A stretch of DNA of 64,000 bases, taken from positions 1 through 64,000 of the forward strand of contig CABIYO010000008.1 in assembly GCA_902362975.1 (NCBI GenBank), written 5' to 3'. A model generated the notes under the pieces. It was given only the letters and a program-made list of their open reading frames with translations. It searched no databases and was not told where the DNA came from. This DNA comes from Caryophanales bacterium. Its GTDB lineage: Bacteria; Bacillota; Bacilli; Exiguobacteriales; Exiguobacteriaceae. Positions within the stretch are counted from its first letter, which is position 1. Every line of letters starts with the position of its first letter. A program made the position numbers and the translations under genes. Below, in pieces: positions 1 to 12,214 of this stretch.

Positions 1-65
1 GTGAGCGAACAAGTCGCTCACGGGGGCCTCTTTCTTATAAATCTACTGGGTTATGTCCCAGCCTT
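1..65 (-). repeat. Intergenic repeat (GGCTGGGACATAAC box plus hairpin), copy 1, cut by window edge
   Basis: Read on the minus strand, the box AAGGCTGGGACATAAC (65-50) begins 6 bases after the mbl stop. It is followed by an A-rich spacer and a strong hairpin whose inner stem is GTGAGCGA (1-8) with TCGCTCAC (14-21). The outer arm AGAGGCCCCC (31-22) must pair with bases before position 1. A second element with the same box and layout lies at 61501-61588. It probably also ends the mbl transcript. Confidence 0.6.
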
Positions 66-71
66 ATCTGT

Positions 72-1058
72 TTACTTTAATCGATCTAAGTTTTCGAGCA
101 TGATTCCCGTTCCGTGGGCAACGCTGAGTGTCGGCTCTTCGGCCATCATGACCGGCAACATGACGCGTTCTGCGACGAGTTGGTCAAGACCGTGAAGGAG
201 TGATCCCCCACCTGTCATGATGATTCCACGGTCGATGATATCCGCTGCAAGTTCTGGCGGAGTCTGTTCAAGGACACGCTTCGCTGCTTCAACGATTTCA
301 TTAGCCGATTCAGCCATCGCTTCACGAAGTTCTTCTGACGTGATGGTCACCGTACGTGGCAATCCACGTACCATGTCACGTCCGCGAATATCCATCGATT
401 CGTTACGCCCTCCTGGGAAGACCGTCGCGATTTCTTTCTTGATTTGTTCAGCCGTACGTTCTCCGATGATCAGCTTGTGCTTCTCTTTGATGGCACGAAG
501 GATGTCCGTATCGAAGCGATCCCCTGCAATCTTGATCGTCTCACCGCAGACGATGTCTCCCATTGATAAAACGGCGACGTCGGTCGTCCCACCACCGATG
601 TCGATGATCATGTGACCAACCGGCTTCCAAATATCCATACCTGAACCGACTGCCGCAGCTTTTGGTTCGACTTCGAGGAAGACTTCTTTCGCGCCAGCTT
701 TCTCAGCAGCTTCACGAATGGCTTTTGCTTCAACCGGCGTGACGTTCGCAGGTGTACAAATCAGCATGCGGATGCCTCCGAAGAAGCCTCGGACTTGAAT
801 TTTCTCGATGAAGTGACGGAGCATTTCTTCTGTTGTGGCGAAATCGGCGATGACTCCGTCACGGAGAGGACGGATCGCCACGATATCACCAGGTGTACGA
901 CCAACCATCTCATACGCTTCTGAACCGACTGCTAGTACTTTTCCTGTAGAGCGTTTTATCGCAACGACTGAAGGTTCGTCTAAGACGATTCCTTTCCCTT
1001 TGACGTGAATAACAACGTTTGCTGTCCCTAAATCAATCCCGATATCTTTTGAAAACAT
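72..1058 (-). CDS. mbl: Mbl/MreB-family actin-like cell-shape protein
   Basis: This is a bacterial actin homologue that polymerises under the membrane and guides lateral cell-wall synthesis. The 328-residue length is normal for the family. The N-terminal phosphate-1 loop (IDLGTAN, residues 8-14), the phosphate-2 loop (DIGGGTTDVAV, mid-protein) and the adenosine motif (MTGGGSLLHGL, near the C-terminus) are all present. I call it Mbl rather than MreB because it lies just downstream of murAA, as mbl does in Bacillus; MreB normally sits with mreC-mreD. The start ATG has a GGAGG 12 bases upstream. A terminator-like hairpin separates it from murAA, so it may have its own promoter. The sporulation genes that lie between these two genes in Bacillus are missing. 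Confidence 0.93.
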   Translation of the reverse strand: MFSKDIGIDLGTANVVIHVKGKGIVLDEPSVVAIKRSTGKVLAVGSEAYEMVGRTPGDIVAIRPLRDGVIADFATTEEMLRHFIEKIQVRGFFGGIRMLICTPANVTPVEAKAIREAAEKAGAKEVFLEVEPKAAAVGSGMDIWKPVGHMIIDIGGGTTDVAVLSMGDIVCGETIKIAGDRFDTDILRAIKEKHKLIIGERTAEQIKKEIATVFPGGRNESMDIRGRDMVRGLPRTVTITSEELREAMAESANEIVEAAKRVLEQTPPELAADIIDRGIIMTGGGSLLHGLDQLVAERVMLPVMMAEEPTLSVAHGTGIMLENLDRLK

Positions 1059-1090
1059 GATGTATAGGTTCCTCCGTTCGTTTCTTCATT

Positions 1091-1122
1091 GAAAAGAGCG
1101 AGAAGAGTCTCTCCTCGCCCTC
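1091..1122 (-). terminator. Putative terminator between murAA and mbl
   Basis: On the minus strand GGGCGAG and CTCGCTC form an imperfect stem around AGAGACTCTT, followed by TTTTC. It lies 18 bases after the murAA stop. The short T-run makes it a moderate call. Confidence 0.5.
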
Positions 1123-1139
1123 TAATTCGTGCTCGTTTC

Positions 1140-2441
1140 TTAGTTCTGAACCATTTCTTCAGCAACTTCGACAGTTCCTTCAATACGCTCGATGTCAGCA
1201 CCGAGTGCTTGAAGTTTCTTATGGAAGTCGACGTATCCACGGTCGATATGATATAAATCTCCAACGCGTGTCTCTTCTTCCGCGATGAGACCTGCTAGAA
1301 TAAGTGCTGCTCCGGCACGAAGGTCCGTTGCGACAACTTCCGCTCCTTGTAGACGTACGCCACCTTTGACGATTGCTGAACGTCCTTCAATCTTAATGTC
1401 CGCGTTCATACGACGGAACTCTTCGACGTGCATGAAGCGATTCTCAAACACCGTTTCCGTGATGACAGATGTACCGCTCGCTTTCAAGACGAGTGCCATC
1501 ATTTGTGACTGCATGTCTGTCGGGAATCCTGGGTGTGGCATCGTCTTCACATCAACCGGCTTTAATTCGTCTGGTGCCGTGACACGCATGCCTTCTGCCG
1601 TATCCTCGAAGCGGACACCCATTTCTTCCATTTTTGAAATCAATGGACGAAGGTGCTCACGTTCTGCACCGATGACTTCAATGTCACTACCTGTGATCGC
1701 CCCTGCGACGAGGAACGTACCTGCTTCAATGCGGTCTGGGATAATCGAGTGTTCTGCACCGCGAAGTGTTTCGACACCTTCGATGCGGATGGTTTCTGTA
1801 CCTGCACCGCGGACGTGTGCGCCCATTCCGTTTAAGAAGTTCGCAAGGTCGACGATCTCAGGTTCTTTTGCAACGTTCTCGATGATGGTCGTACCCTCTG
1901 CAAGCACAGCTGCCATCATGATGTTCTCTGTCGCACCAACAGACGGGAAGTCTAAGTAGATTTTAGCGCCTTGGAGACGACCTTCTACAGAAGCTTCCAC
2001 GAATCCGTTTCCGATGACCGTTTTCGCACCCATCGCTTCGAATCCTTTTAAGTGGAGGTCAATCGGACGTGAGCCGATTGAACATCCGCCTGGCATTGCT
2101 ACACGAGCGTGACCGAGACGGGCGAGAAGAGGTCCCATGACGAGGATTGAAGCACGCATCTTCCGCACGTACTCAAGCGGTGCTTCATCTTTGATATCGC
2201 CCGACGCATCGACAGTTACTTCATTCTTTTCTTCATTGAACGATACCTCTGCACCGAGGTGACGAAGTACTTTGTTAATTGTGTACACATCCGCAAGTCG
2301 TGGTACGTTTTGTAAGATTGACTTTCCTTCGCTAGCTAATAGAGTGGCAACCAATGTTTTGAGTACGGCGTTTTTTGCTCCCTCAACGCGCACAGTACCT
2401 GACAGTTTACGTCCTCCACGGACTACGATCAAATCCTTCAT
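1140..2441 (-). CDS. murA: UDP-N-acetylglucosamine 1-carboxyvinyltransferase (MurA, primary copy)
   Basis: Catalyses the first committed cytoplasmic step of peptidoglycan synthesis, transfer of enolpyruvate from PEP to UDP-GlcNAc. From the chosen ATG the protein has 433 residues. The conserved Lys23-Asn24 pair is present. The catalytic loop carries Cys120 in [14 protein letters not shown], the residue alkylated by fosfomycin. The GFPTDMQ motif supplies the general-base Asp and DLRAGAAL the C-terminal Arg. The start is set by GGAGG 11 bases upstream; the open frame continues 40 codons further but that part looks non-coding. The second murA at 40184 lacks the catalytic Cys, so this copy is probably the essential enzyme. 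Confidence 0.97.
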   Translation of the reverse strand: MKDLIVVRGGRKLSGTVRVEGAKNAVLKTLVATLLASEGKSILQNVPRLADVYTINKVLRHLGAEVSFNEEKNEVTVDASGDIKDEAPLEYVRKMRASILVMGPLLARLGHARVAMPGGCSIGSRPIDLHLKGFEAMGAKTVIGNGFVEASVEGRLQGAKIYLDFPSVGATENIMMAAVLAEGTTIIENVAKEPEIVDLANFLNGMGAHVRGAGTETIRIEGVETLRGAEHSIIPDRIEAGTFLVAGAITGSDIEVIGAEREHLRPLISKMEEMGVRFEDTAEGMRVTAPDELKPVDVKTMPHPGFPTDMQSQMMALVLKASGTSVITETVFENRFMHVEEFRRMNADIKIEGRSAIVKGGVRLQGAEVVATDLRAGAALILAGLIAEEETRVGDLYHIDRGYVDFHKKLQALGADIERIEGTVEVAEEMVQN

Positions 2442-2697
2442 AATCTCTTTTTGTCCTCCAACTTCATTGTTTTTTATATAGTGCGTCGATATCCGATTCC
2501 GGATATGATGATGTCGATTATTTGAATGGTTTGCGAAACGTGATGAGTTTTCATGCATCAATCAATCAGAATAATAAATCAGAATAATAAATAAGTGCAG
2601 ATTGAATGAAAAAACATCATGTCAGACGAATTTATCCTACATGATAATCATATAGGAGTCGTTACAGCAGGATTACAGTTTATTAAATATTCTGCGA
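2442..2697. other. Intergenic region murAA / DUF1146
   Basis: This AT-rich 256-base gap should hold the murAA promoter, but I cannot place a convincing -35/-10 pair. It contains a short tandem repeat, AATCAGAATAATAA twice at about 2566-2592. Confidence 0.4.
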
Positions 2698-2916
2698 CTA
2701 CTGTATAGGTGCGAGCGCCTGCGCCAGTCGAATATACTCCAAAAAGAACTGGGCAATCAGTGAACCGAAGACAACCGCTACAAGAACGCGCAAGACAGCA
2801 GCTTGCGGACTTCTCACTTGATTGAGCAACTGATCCCATTTGACGGGTAAGAGTGCCCACCAAGCGACGTAAATCGCTATGATATAAATCGCTAGCGAAA
2901 ATACGGTATTGACCAT
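2698..2916 (-). CDS. DUF1146 family small membrane protein (YwzB-like)
   Basis: A 72-residue integral membrane protein with two hydrophobic segments (about residues 3-25 and 40-62). The size, the WWALLPVKWDQL region between the helices and the position between atpC and murAA match the DUF1146/YwzB family of Bacilli. Its function is unknown. The start has GAGGGGA upstream. An overlapping longer frame (2648-2950) lacks family resemblance and is a shadow. Confidence 0.8.
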   Translation of the reverse strand: MVNTVFSLAIYIIAIYVAWWALLPVKWDQLLNQVRSPQAAVLRVLVAVVFGSLIAQFFLEYIRLAQALAPIQ

Positions 2917-3116
2917 CGACGATTCCCCTCTTTTCTAAAATTCGTACCATTTTTAATCATATCATGACATGTTAGAGAAAAAAAGACTTAGTGTCTTAAG
3001 CTTCGAGCGGTTTGAACCATTCGATCAACTCACTTTCTCTACAAGCACACGAAAAGGGACGTCATCAGCAGTAAGGTCTTACTACAGTAATTGACACCCC
3101 TCACATATTTCAAACA

Positions 3117-4307
3117 TTATTCAATCGATTCGTCAAGGCTACGAGACCAGCGAATCGCTTCGACGTAACATTGGGACCAATCCGAATCTGTGTTATGGAG
3201 TGGAATCGTCAACTGTTCGTAGGCGATGACATCCTCTAACAACTTTCGCAACCCGTTCTGTTCACCAAGTAACGCTGCCTTAACAGGAGGCGCCACCGGA
3301 AGCTCTGCAATCAACGTTTGCATCGCTTCATCGAGAATGACGTCGAGTAATGAAAAGATTCCCGTAATGAATGCATCAAACGGTAATCCATCTGTCAATG
3401 TATCCTCCGCAATCAACTCCATCATTTTTCCGCGGATGACACTCTGTTTGATCAGTTCTTTCGATTCAGACGTCTGCATATCTCGAAGAAGCATCAAATA
3501 CGACCATCGTTTCAACTCATCTAGTCCAATTCGTGCGACAGCTTGCTCGATTGATTCAATCGTTCGACGACCTTTTTGATACACCGTATTGACCGTACGG
3601 AGCATCTTATAGGATAAGTCGACACTTCGCTCAATTTGCGCTGCAATCCGTCGAAAACTCGGTTCCGGACGATCGAGCTCTTTTAACATTTCAAGAAGCG
3701 TGTGACGAAACGGATGGATTTCGGCCCCGTGCTCCACGATGGGACGACTAAAGAAGTATCCTTGGAACATCTTATATCCGAGTCGTTTCGCAATCTCGTA
3801 CTCTGCGGGTGTCTCAATTTTTTCCGCCAAAAATTCGATTCGGTGTCCGAGCGCATCAATCAATTTTTGCTGCTGGTCCACCGGGGTCGCTTGATAGTCG
3901 ATTTTGATGATGTCGGCGAGTCCAATCAATGGGTGATACTTCTCTTCAAATACGAAATCGTCCAACGCAATCGTATAACCTTGACGTCTCAACGAGCGAA
4001 GAGACTGTAATACCTTTTCCGTCGGTTCGACATGTTCGAGCACTTCGACGACGAGCGATTGACGGGGTAGCAACGAAGGCACTTCCCCTTCAATCAACGT
4101 CTGAGGGAAGTTGATGAACGCACGTGTACCTTCTGTCAATTCCCGAAAATTGAACACAAGGTACGCGTTATGAATAACGTCAGCTGTCGCTAACGAATCA
4201 TCTACATTCTCAAAAATATTATTTTCGCTGCGGCGATATAACAATTCGTAGCCGCAAACGCGTAATTGTTGGTCAAAAATTGGTTGTCGCGCAACGTAAA
4301 CTTTCAT
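3117..4307 (-). CDS. EAL-HDOD signalling protein (YuxH/CdgJ-like)
   Basis: A 396-residue cytoplasmic protein with an N-terminal EAL-type domain (about 1-200) and a C-terminal HDOD domain (about 200-390). EAL domains hydrolyse or sense cyclic di-GMP; HDOD domains are protein-interaction modules. The EAL signature is degenerate (ELL in GYELLYR), but the other usual metal and substrate positions can be recognised: Asn in INF, Glu in EVLE, DD in LDDF, Lys in KID, Glu in AEKIE, Gln in QGYFFSRP. Activity is therefore possible but unproven. The start has AAAGGAG upstream. It is inserted between atpC and the DUF1146 gene, as an independent gene behind the atp terminator. A GGDEF gene occurs at 20.5 kb. 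Confidence 0.85.
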   Translation of the reverse strand: MKVYVARQPIFDQQLRVCGYELLYRRSENNIFENVDDSLATADVIHNAYLVFNFRELTEGTRAFINFPQTLIEGEVPSLLPRQSLVVEVLEHVEPTEKVLQSLRSLRRQGYTIALDDFVFEEKYHPLIGLADIIKIDYQATPVDQQQKLIDALGHRIEFLAEKIETPAEYEIAKRLGYKMFQGYFFSRPIVEHGAEIHPFRHTLLEMLKELDRPEPSFRRIAAQIERSVDLSYKMLRTVNTVYQKGRRTIESIEQAVARIGLDELKRWSYLMLLRDMQTSESKELIKQSVIRGKMMELIAEDTLTDGLPFDAFITGIFSLLDVILDEAMQTLIAELPVAPPVKAALLGEQNGLRKLLEDVIAYEQLTIPLHNTDSDWSQCYVEAIRWSRSLDESIE

Positions 4308-4422
4308 TCTCTAATCTCCTTTACGATCGTTCCCACCTTTATTATCGGTCTTCTCCCCTATATTTTTTACTAGTCCCGTCAATTAGAAGCACGACAAAAG
4401 ACCCATCTTTTCCAAAAACAAC

Positions 4423-4451
4423 AAAAAACTCCCACACTTTCGTGTGAGAGT
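4423..4451 (-). terminator. Rho-independent terminator of the atp operon
   Basis: On the minus strand a 10-base stem (ACTCTCACAC / GTGTGGGAGT, one wobble) with a GAAA tetraloop is followed by six T. It starts 5 bases after the atpC stop. Confidence 0.92.
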
Positions 4452-4456
4452 CATTC

Positions 4457-4867
4457 TTATTCTCTCATATCGCGAATGCTTAAGCGGTTGATCGCTTTTT
4501 TGAGCGCAAGTTCCGCACGACGGAATTCGAGTTCCGAGAGCTTCGCGTCTTGAAGACGACGCTCGGCACGAACCTTCGCCGCAGAAGCGCGGTCATAGTC
4601 GATCTTATCCGCCATTTCGGCTGTTTCAGCTAAGATCGTCACCGTGTCGGGACGAACTTCCATGAAACCGCCGCTGATTGCGATCAGCGTCCGTCCACCA
4701 TCTTCGTGGCGCAGCTTGAGGACTGAGACGTCGAGTGGCGTCACCATCGGGATGTGCTTCGGTAAGATACCGAGCTCACCAGTGACCGATTTGGCGATGA
4801 CCATTCGTGCGTCTCCTTCAAAGGCTGCACCATCCGGGGTGACGACGTTGACGTGAACAGTATTCAT
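4457..4867 (-). CDS. atpC: ATP synthase F1 subunit epsilon
   Basis: Central-stalk subunit that couples rotation to catalysis and can inhibit ATP hydrolysis. The 136 residues show an N-terminal beta-sandwich (about 1-85, with [16 protein letters not shown]) and a C-terminal helical hairpin (about 90-135), the normal bacterial layout. It is the last gene of the nine-cistron atp operon, starts 28 bases after the atpD stop, and is followed by a strong terminator. Confidence 0.97.
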   Translation of the reverse strand: MNTVHVNVVTPDGAAFEGDARMVIAKSVTGELGILPKHIPMVTPLDVSVLKLRHEDGGRTLIAISGGFMEVRPDTVTILAETAEMADKIDYDRASAAKVRAERRLQDAKLSELEFRRAELALKKAINRLSIRDMRE

Positions 4868-4895
4868 CGTCTAGTTTCCCCCTTCCGCATAGGTC

Positions 4896-6326
<1,431 letters not shown>

Positions 6327-6348
6327 CTACAATCTAGAGGGCGTGCGC

Positions 6349-7206
6349 TTATTCAAGCGCCGACGCACCTCCGACAATCTCTGTGATTTCTTGTGTGATC
6401 GCTGCTTGACGCGCGCGGTTGAATTTGAGCTTGAGTCCGCGAATGAGTTCATCCGCGTTGTCTGTCGCACTCGACATCGCCGTCATCCGTGCTGCGTGCT
6501 CTGATACTTTCGCATCGAGCAATGCGCCGTAGATGAGTCCTTCCGCATAACGTGGGAGGAGCGCCGCTAAGATCGTTTCTTCTTCTGGTTCGTATTCATA
6601 CATCACATTGGATGCGGACTGTTCGATATCCCCGAGCGGGAGCAATTGTTGAATCTTCACTTCTTGGCTGATGACCGAGATGAATGAGTTGTAGCAAAGC
6701 TTCAATTCATCAATCTCGCTCTCGCTGAAGGCACCTACCGTCTGTTTGACGATTTCTGCGACTTCAACAAAAGTTGGTTGGTCGTTTAGCCCTGTCATCG
6801 CGCTATACACCGGAATGTTGCGTGACTTGAAGAACTGGACACCGACTTTCCCGATTACGTAAAGACGATACTCATCTGTTGATGTGTGCTTGTCTTTGAG
6901 CTCACGGTACACGTCACGCAACACGCTGGCGTTGTATCCGCCTGCGAGTCCGCGATCTGACGTGATGACGATATAACCAGTCCGTTTGACGGGACGTACT
7001 TGAAGCATCGGGTGTGTCGCGCCTGATGTACCGCCGGCGATCGACGAGATGACTTCTTGCAACTTGTCCATGTACGGCTTGAAGTTGGCGTTGCTCCCTT
7101 GGGCCCGGTTCAACTTCGATGCCGACACCATGTTCATCGCTTTCGTGATTTGCTTCGTGCTTTGGGTCGAGGTGATCCGCATCTGGATCTCACGTAATGA
7201 TGCCAT
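6349..7206 (-). CDS. atpG: ATP synthase F1 subunit gamma
   Basis: Rotor shaft of F1. The 285 residues begin with [24 protein letters not shown], here read as the usual N-terminal coiled-coil helix, and end with the matching C-terminal helix ([25 protein letters not shown]). The central fold includes [10 protein letters not shown]. It is the fourth gene from the operon end and lies 36 bases downstream of atpA. Confidence 0.97.
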   Translation of the reverse strand: MASLREIQMRITSTQSTKQITKAMNMVSASKLNRAQGSNANFKPYMDKLQEVISSIAGGTSGATHPMLQVRPVKRTGYIVITSDRGLAGGYNASVLRDVYRELKDKHTSTDEYRLYVIGKVGVQFFKSRNIPVYSAMTGLNDQPTFVEVAEIVKQTVGAFSESEIDELKLCYNSFISVISQEVKIQQLLPLGDIEQSASNVMYEYEPEEETILAALLPRYAEGLIYGALLDAKVSEHAARMTAMSSATDNADELIRGLKLKFNRARQAAITQEITEIVGGASALE

Positions 7207-7242
7207 TTCGATTCACCACCTTAATAGACGCTCGTCACCGGA

Positions 7243-8769
<1,527 letters not shown>

Positions 8770-9303
8770 TTACGCATTCAACAATTCACGCTCAAGGCGT
8801 GTCAATTTCGTTTCGATCGTATCATCGTACGTCGTGTATCCGACTTGGACACGGAGTCCACCGATGACTTGTTCATCGACGACGTTCTTCAATTGGAGCG
8901 TCTTCCCGAGCTTCTGTCCGAAGACGAGTTCGACGTCTTTCAAGTCTGTTGCCGACAATGGGTAGGCGCTTGTGACAATACCCTCTGCAATCCCACGGTA
9001 GTCGTTGATTAATTCGCGGACGTAACGTGGCAATGCGCGAACCTCTGCCGCACGGTCGTTTTCGACCATGACGAGAAGTGTGTTCACGACAATCGCCGTC
9101 ATATCACCAAAGCTGACTTTTAAAAGCTGTGCAAGCTCGCTGTCACTGACTGCCGGATTCGTTAAGAGATCCATGAGTTCAGGAGTCGCGTGGAGCACTT
9201 CATCGAGCAGACGCACTTCCGCTTCGACTTGATCGAGCGTGCCTTGTTCCCGCGCTAAGTCGAAGAGCGCTTTGGCATAGCGTTTTGCTAATGATGCGTT
9301 CAT
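8770..9303 (-). CDS. atpH: ATP synthase F1 subunit delta
   Basis: Peripheral-stalk cap joining F1 to subunit b. The 177 residues have the usual helical N-terminal domain (ASLAKRYAKALFDLAREQG) and a C-terminal segment with VVDEQVIGGLRVQVG. The start codon overlaps the atpF stop by 4 bases (ATGA), pointing to translational coupling. Confidence 0.96.
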   Translation of the reverse strand: MNASLAKRYAKALFDLAREQGTLDQVEAEVRLLDEVLHATPELMDLLTNPAVSDSELAQLLKVSFGDMTAIVVNTLLVMVENDRAAEVRALPRYVRELINDYRGIAEGIVTSAYPLSATDLKDVELVFGQKLGKTLQLKNVVDEQVIGGLRVQVGYTTYDDTIETKLTRLERELLNA

Positions 9304-9830
9304 CCGTTCGCACCTTTCACTTTAGACAGGAAGTCTGTGACGAGGGCACGTTGTTTCGCTTCATCGCCTTTAAGGTCTTCTTGAAGGACGTGGCGTGCTG
9401 CTGAAAGCGCCTGTGTGACGACTTCCGTTTGAAGAGCTTGTTTCGCAAGCTCACGCTCACGCTCAATCGCTTTCTCTGCCTCGATTTTAATTTGTTCGGC
9501 TTCCAAACGCGCCTGCTCCACCAAGCGTGCTTGTTCTGCTTCGGCTTGTCGACGGCTTGCGTCGAGCATTTCTTTTGACTCAGTACGTGCTGTACTGAGT
9601 GCTTCACGTTGTTCAACGACATAATGTTCCGCATCTTTGCGGCTCTTTTCAGCGAGTTCAATTTCGTTCGCTACATACTCTTCACGCTGTCTCATCATTC
9701 CAAGGAGTGGTCCCCAAGCAAATTTCTTCAACAGGGCCAAGAGTACGAGGAATGTGAAAATTGTAAAGATCATATCCAGAATGCGGAGGCCTTCGCCGCC
9801 AGCACCCGCTGCAATCATCATCGTATCCAT
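9300..9830 (-). CDS. atpF: ATP synthase F0 subunit b
   Basis: Peripheral-stalk subunit with one N-terminal membrane helix (about residues 15-36) and a long charged coiled coil (40-150). The 176-residue length is normal. It overlaps atpH by 4 bases and is separated from atpE by 71 bases that hold a hairpin. Confidence 0.96.
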   Translation of the reverse strand: MDTMMIAAGAGGEGLRILDMIFTIFTFLVLLALLKKFAWGPLLGMMRQREEYVANEIELAEKSRKDAEHYVVEQREALSTARTESKEMLDASRRQAEAEQARLVEQARLEAEQIKIEAEKAIERERELAKQALQTEVVTQALSAARHVLQEDLKGDEAKQRALVTDFLSKVKGANG

Positions 9831-9857
9831 GCATACCCTCCTCTTGACTAAATAAGT

Positions 9858-9876
9858 GAGGGAGACGTGCTCCCTC
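9858..9876 (-). other. Hairpin between atpE and atpF
   Basis: Perfect 7-base stem GAGGGAG / CTCCCTC with a 5-base loop and no T-run. It is more likely an mRNA-stability or partial-processing element than a terminator. Subunit c is needed in excess, so uneven expression of atpE is plausible (inference). Confidence 0.5.
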
Positions 9877-9901
9877 TCATGCTATTCTCGTTAACTCGGA
9901 A

Positions 9902-10144
<243 letters not shown>

Positions 10145-10188
10145 TTAAGTAAATAATTTGTTTGTAACGCTTTGGCGAGATGTCCGAA

Positions 10189-10926
10189 TCAATGTTCGGC
10201 CGAAGCTTTGTGCCCGATGTACACCATTGCAAGCGTCAGGAAAATGTAGGATTGGATAACCCCGATAAAGATTGAGAAACCTTGCCATAGAATCATTGGG
10301 AAGACCGCAAAGATTGCACCGAGCGGGTTGAGTGCGCCTTCGGCTGTAATCGCGAGTCCCAAGATGATGGTAATCATGATTTCACCGGCAAAGATGTTAC
10401 CGTATAGACGCAAACCGAGCGTCAACGTGTTCGCAAACTCCTCGATCAATTTGATCGGAAGCAAGAACCAGACTGGTTTTACGAATTCAGCTGAATAGTG
10501 CTTGAACCCGTGTAGCTTCACCCCGTAATAGTGCGACATTGCAACGACGAGTGTCGACAACGCCAAAGTTACGTAAGGATCGGCCGTCGGTGAGTTGAAC
10601 CACAAATAGTGTCCGGAAATGACGTTAAACGGTAGACCCATCAAGTTTGAGAAGAGAATGAACAAAATCAACGTCATCCCAAATCCGATAAAGCGTCCTC
10701 CTGTCTTCCAGTCCATCGCACTTGCGATGATTCCACGTACGAACTCCGCGAAGAATTCCATGAAGTTTTGTTTGCCAGTCGGCTTCATTGCCAAACGTCT
10801 TGTCCCCCAAATGGCGAATACGAAGACGAGTAACGCTGCAATTAGCACTGTAATGACGTTCGTCCAGCTCCCGTATAACGTATAGTCCCCAAAGTGCAGA
10901 GAATATGTGGGAAACTCATGACCCAT
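10189..10926 (-). CDS. atpB: ATP synthase F0 subunit a
   Basis: Membrane stator subunit forming the proton half-channels. The 245 residues contain five to six hydrophobic helices and the essential Arg in LGLRLYGNIFAGE. Its ATG overlaps the atpI stop by one base (TAATG). An AGAGGTGA ribosome-binding site lies upstream. Confidence 0.97.
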   Translation of the reverse strand: MGHEFPTYSLHFGDYTLYGSWTNVITVLIAALLVFVFAIWGTRRLAMKPTGKQNFMEFFAEFVRGIIASAMDWKTGGRFIGFGMTLILFILFSNLMGLPFNVISGHYLWFNSPTADPYVTLALSTLVVAMSHYYGVKLHGFKHYSAEFVKPVWFLLPIKLIEEFANTLTLGLRLYGNIFAGEIMITIILGLAITAEGALNPLGAIFAVFPMILWQGFSIFIGVIQSYIFLTLAMVYIGHKASAEH

Positions 10927-11354
10927 TAATATTCACCTCTTTTCCTGCTGAGCTGGGCAAGTGTAAACTCGCCAAATTGTATGATGTGGCCGGCGATTAG
11001 ACCAGTTACCACCGCGATGACGGACACTCGATCCTCGTAGAGAAGACCGACTATCACTGCTAACGCACCGACCGCCATTCTTGAAACGGTCCCGTGCGAC
11101 TTCGGTCGTCGTCCATGCTCGATGACGTCATACATGCGTATGACACTTCGATTCTGCATATGTAGAATAATGAGACTACCGACCCCACCTAGGAACAAGC
11201 CGAGAAATACCGGTTTGTACATAGGGACGATGAGCGCTCCGAGGAGGAGAATGGCGAACCATCCGATAAACCACTTCGTATAGCGTTTCATCAACTGCTG
11301 CTGTGCTTTTCTGTCTGCTTGCACTTGTTGTAGTTCCGTTTGTTCTAGCTTCAT
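10926..11354 (-). CDS. atpI: ATP synthase accessory membrane protein AtpI
   Basis: A 142-residue protein with a charged N-terminus and four predicted membrane helices. The AtpI family helps c-ring assembly and may assist magnesium uptake (family knowledge). I start at the ATG overlapping the atpZ stop by 4 bases, with AGGAGAGG just upstream. The longer upstream frame runs inside atpZ and is not supported. Confidence 0.88.
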   Translation of the reverse strand: MKLEQTELQQVQADRKAQQQLMKRYTKWFIGWFAILLLGALIVPMYKPVFLGLFLGGVGSLIILHMQNRSVIRMYDVIEHGRRPKSHGTVSRMAVGALAVIVGLLYEDRVSVIAVVTGLIAGHIIQFGEFTLAQLSRKRGEY

Positions 11355-11578
11355 TCGTCCTCTCCTGTCAGTAAACTTCGAAGGGTGAGAACAAGCGCCG
11401 TGATTCCGAGAACCATGCCCAGAAGCACTGACACATTCCAACCAAACGTGCCCCAAAATTCACGTCTCGCCCCGTATTGGCCAACGAGATAACCGATGAC
11501 GATCGGTCCAGCGAGCGCGGTCGAAATTTGAGAGGCGAGCGAGGCGTAGGAGAGGTAACGATTGTCTTTTTTCGTCAT
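11351..11578 (-). CDS. atpZ: AtpZ/ATPase gene-1 family membrane protein
   Basis: A 75-residue protein with two membrane helices and a short loop (VGQYGARREFW), typical of the ATPase_gene1/AtpZ family. This family often opens atp operons and has been linked to divalent cation import together with AtpI. It is the first cistron here, preceded by AAAGGGGG and the atp promoter. Confidence 0.85.
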   Translation of the reverse strand: MTKKDNRYLSYASLASQISTALAGPIVIGYLVGQYGARREFWGTFGWNVSVLLGMVLGITALVLTLRSLLTGEDE

Positions 11579-11662
11579 CCAAATCCCCCTTTCTCTCTAG
11601 GAAGCTTGTCCTTCATCTTGGTCGATTCACACTCGCATGACCATCAAAAGTCACACAAGTTC

Positions 11663-11691
11663 AGAGTAATGGAAATGGCATAAGAAGTCAA
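11663..11691 (-). promoter_or_regulatory. Sigma-A-type promoter of the atp operon
   Basis: On the minus strand TTGACT (11691-11686), a 17-base spacer and TACTCT (11668-11663) lie about 85 bases upstream of atpZ. Just upstream of the -35 is the palindrome AAAGCGCTTT (about 11709-11718), whose role is unknown. Confidence 0.82.
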
Positions 11692-12088
11692 TGAATTTCA
11701 CAATTATAAAAGCGCTTTAAAGCAAGTCGTATCAAGGCTTTTACGCGCTTCACAAACTAAATTAAAATCGCTAAATTTTAAAAAAGTATGAAGAAACGGT
11801 GAAATAAAAATGTTGAACTGATAACATTTCACAAAGCGAACAAGATGAATAATAGTTCAGTTATACCTCCACGTTTTGGAAAACACAACGGCAAACGGTG
11901 CACGTTCACAAAAGATTTTGAAACGGGCGTTGACCCGATTTTGAAATCGTTTACATCGCCCTGTTTCAGTATACCGATACCCGTTTTACCGTGTCGAGGG
12001 GTTGTGCGGAATTTATCGTGATGTATGTCACAGTCGATTTTCCGTGTGCTCAAAGCCTGGAAATCCCCTCCTATCAACGGGGAATGGG
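11692..12088. other. Intergenic region between divergent atp and glcD transcription
   Basis: No gene is supported. Visible items are the atp promoter at the left edge, a cre-like sequence TGAAATCGTTTACA (11942-11955) that fits the degenerate CcpA consensus, an adjacent CGGG-loop-CCCG inverted repeat, and the glcD promoter at the right edge. Confidence 0.5.
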
Positions 12089-12136
12089 TGGACAATCCCA
12101 ATTCGAATCGCTACGATTACGATGTAAGCGCTACCT
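12089..12136 (+). promoter_or_regulatory. glcD promoter with overlapping cre site
   Basis: TGGACA (12089-12094), a 17-base spacer and TACGAT (12112-12117) form a good sigma-A promoter. TGTAAGCGCTACCT (12123-12136) matches every position of the cre consensus TGWAAGCGYTWNCW and covers the expected start site. CcpA repression by preferred sugars is therefore predicted. Confidence 0.85.
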
Positions 12137-12214
12137 AAATTTGTGTCGATTTTGTGACTTTCGAAACCGACGCCCGCATCGCTATGCAACGGATGCGTGT
12201 TAGGAGGATGTATT

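Noticed and set aside
11801..12101. A 90-residue minus-strand frame upstream of the atp operon (11829-12101)
   Set aside because: No ribosome-binding site, no recognisable domain, and it crosses the glcD promoter region and a cre-like site.
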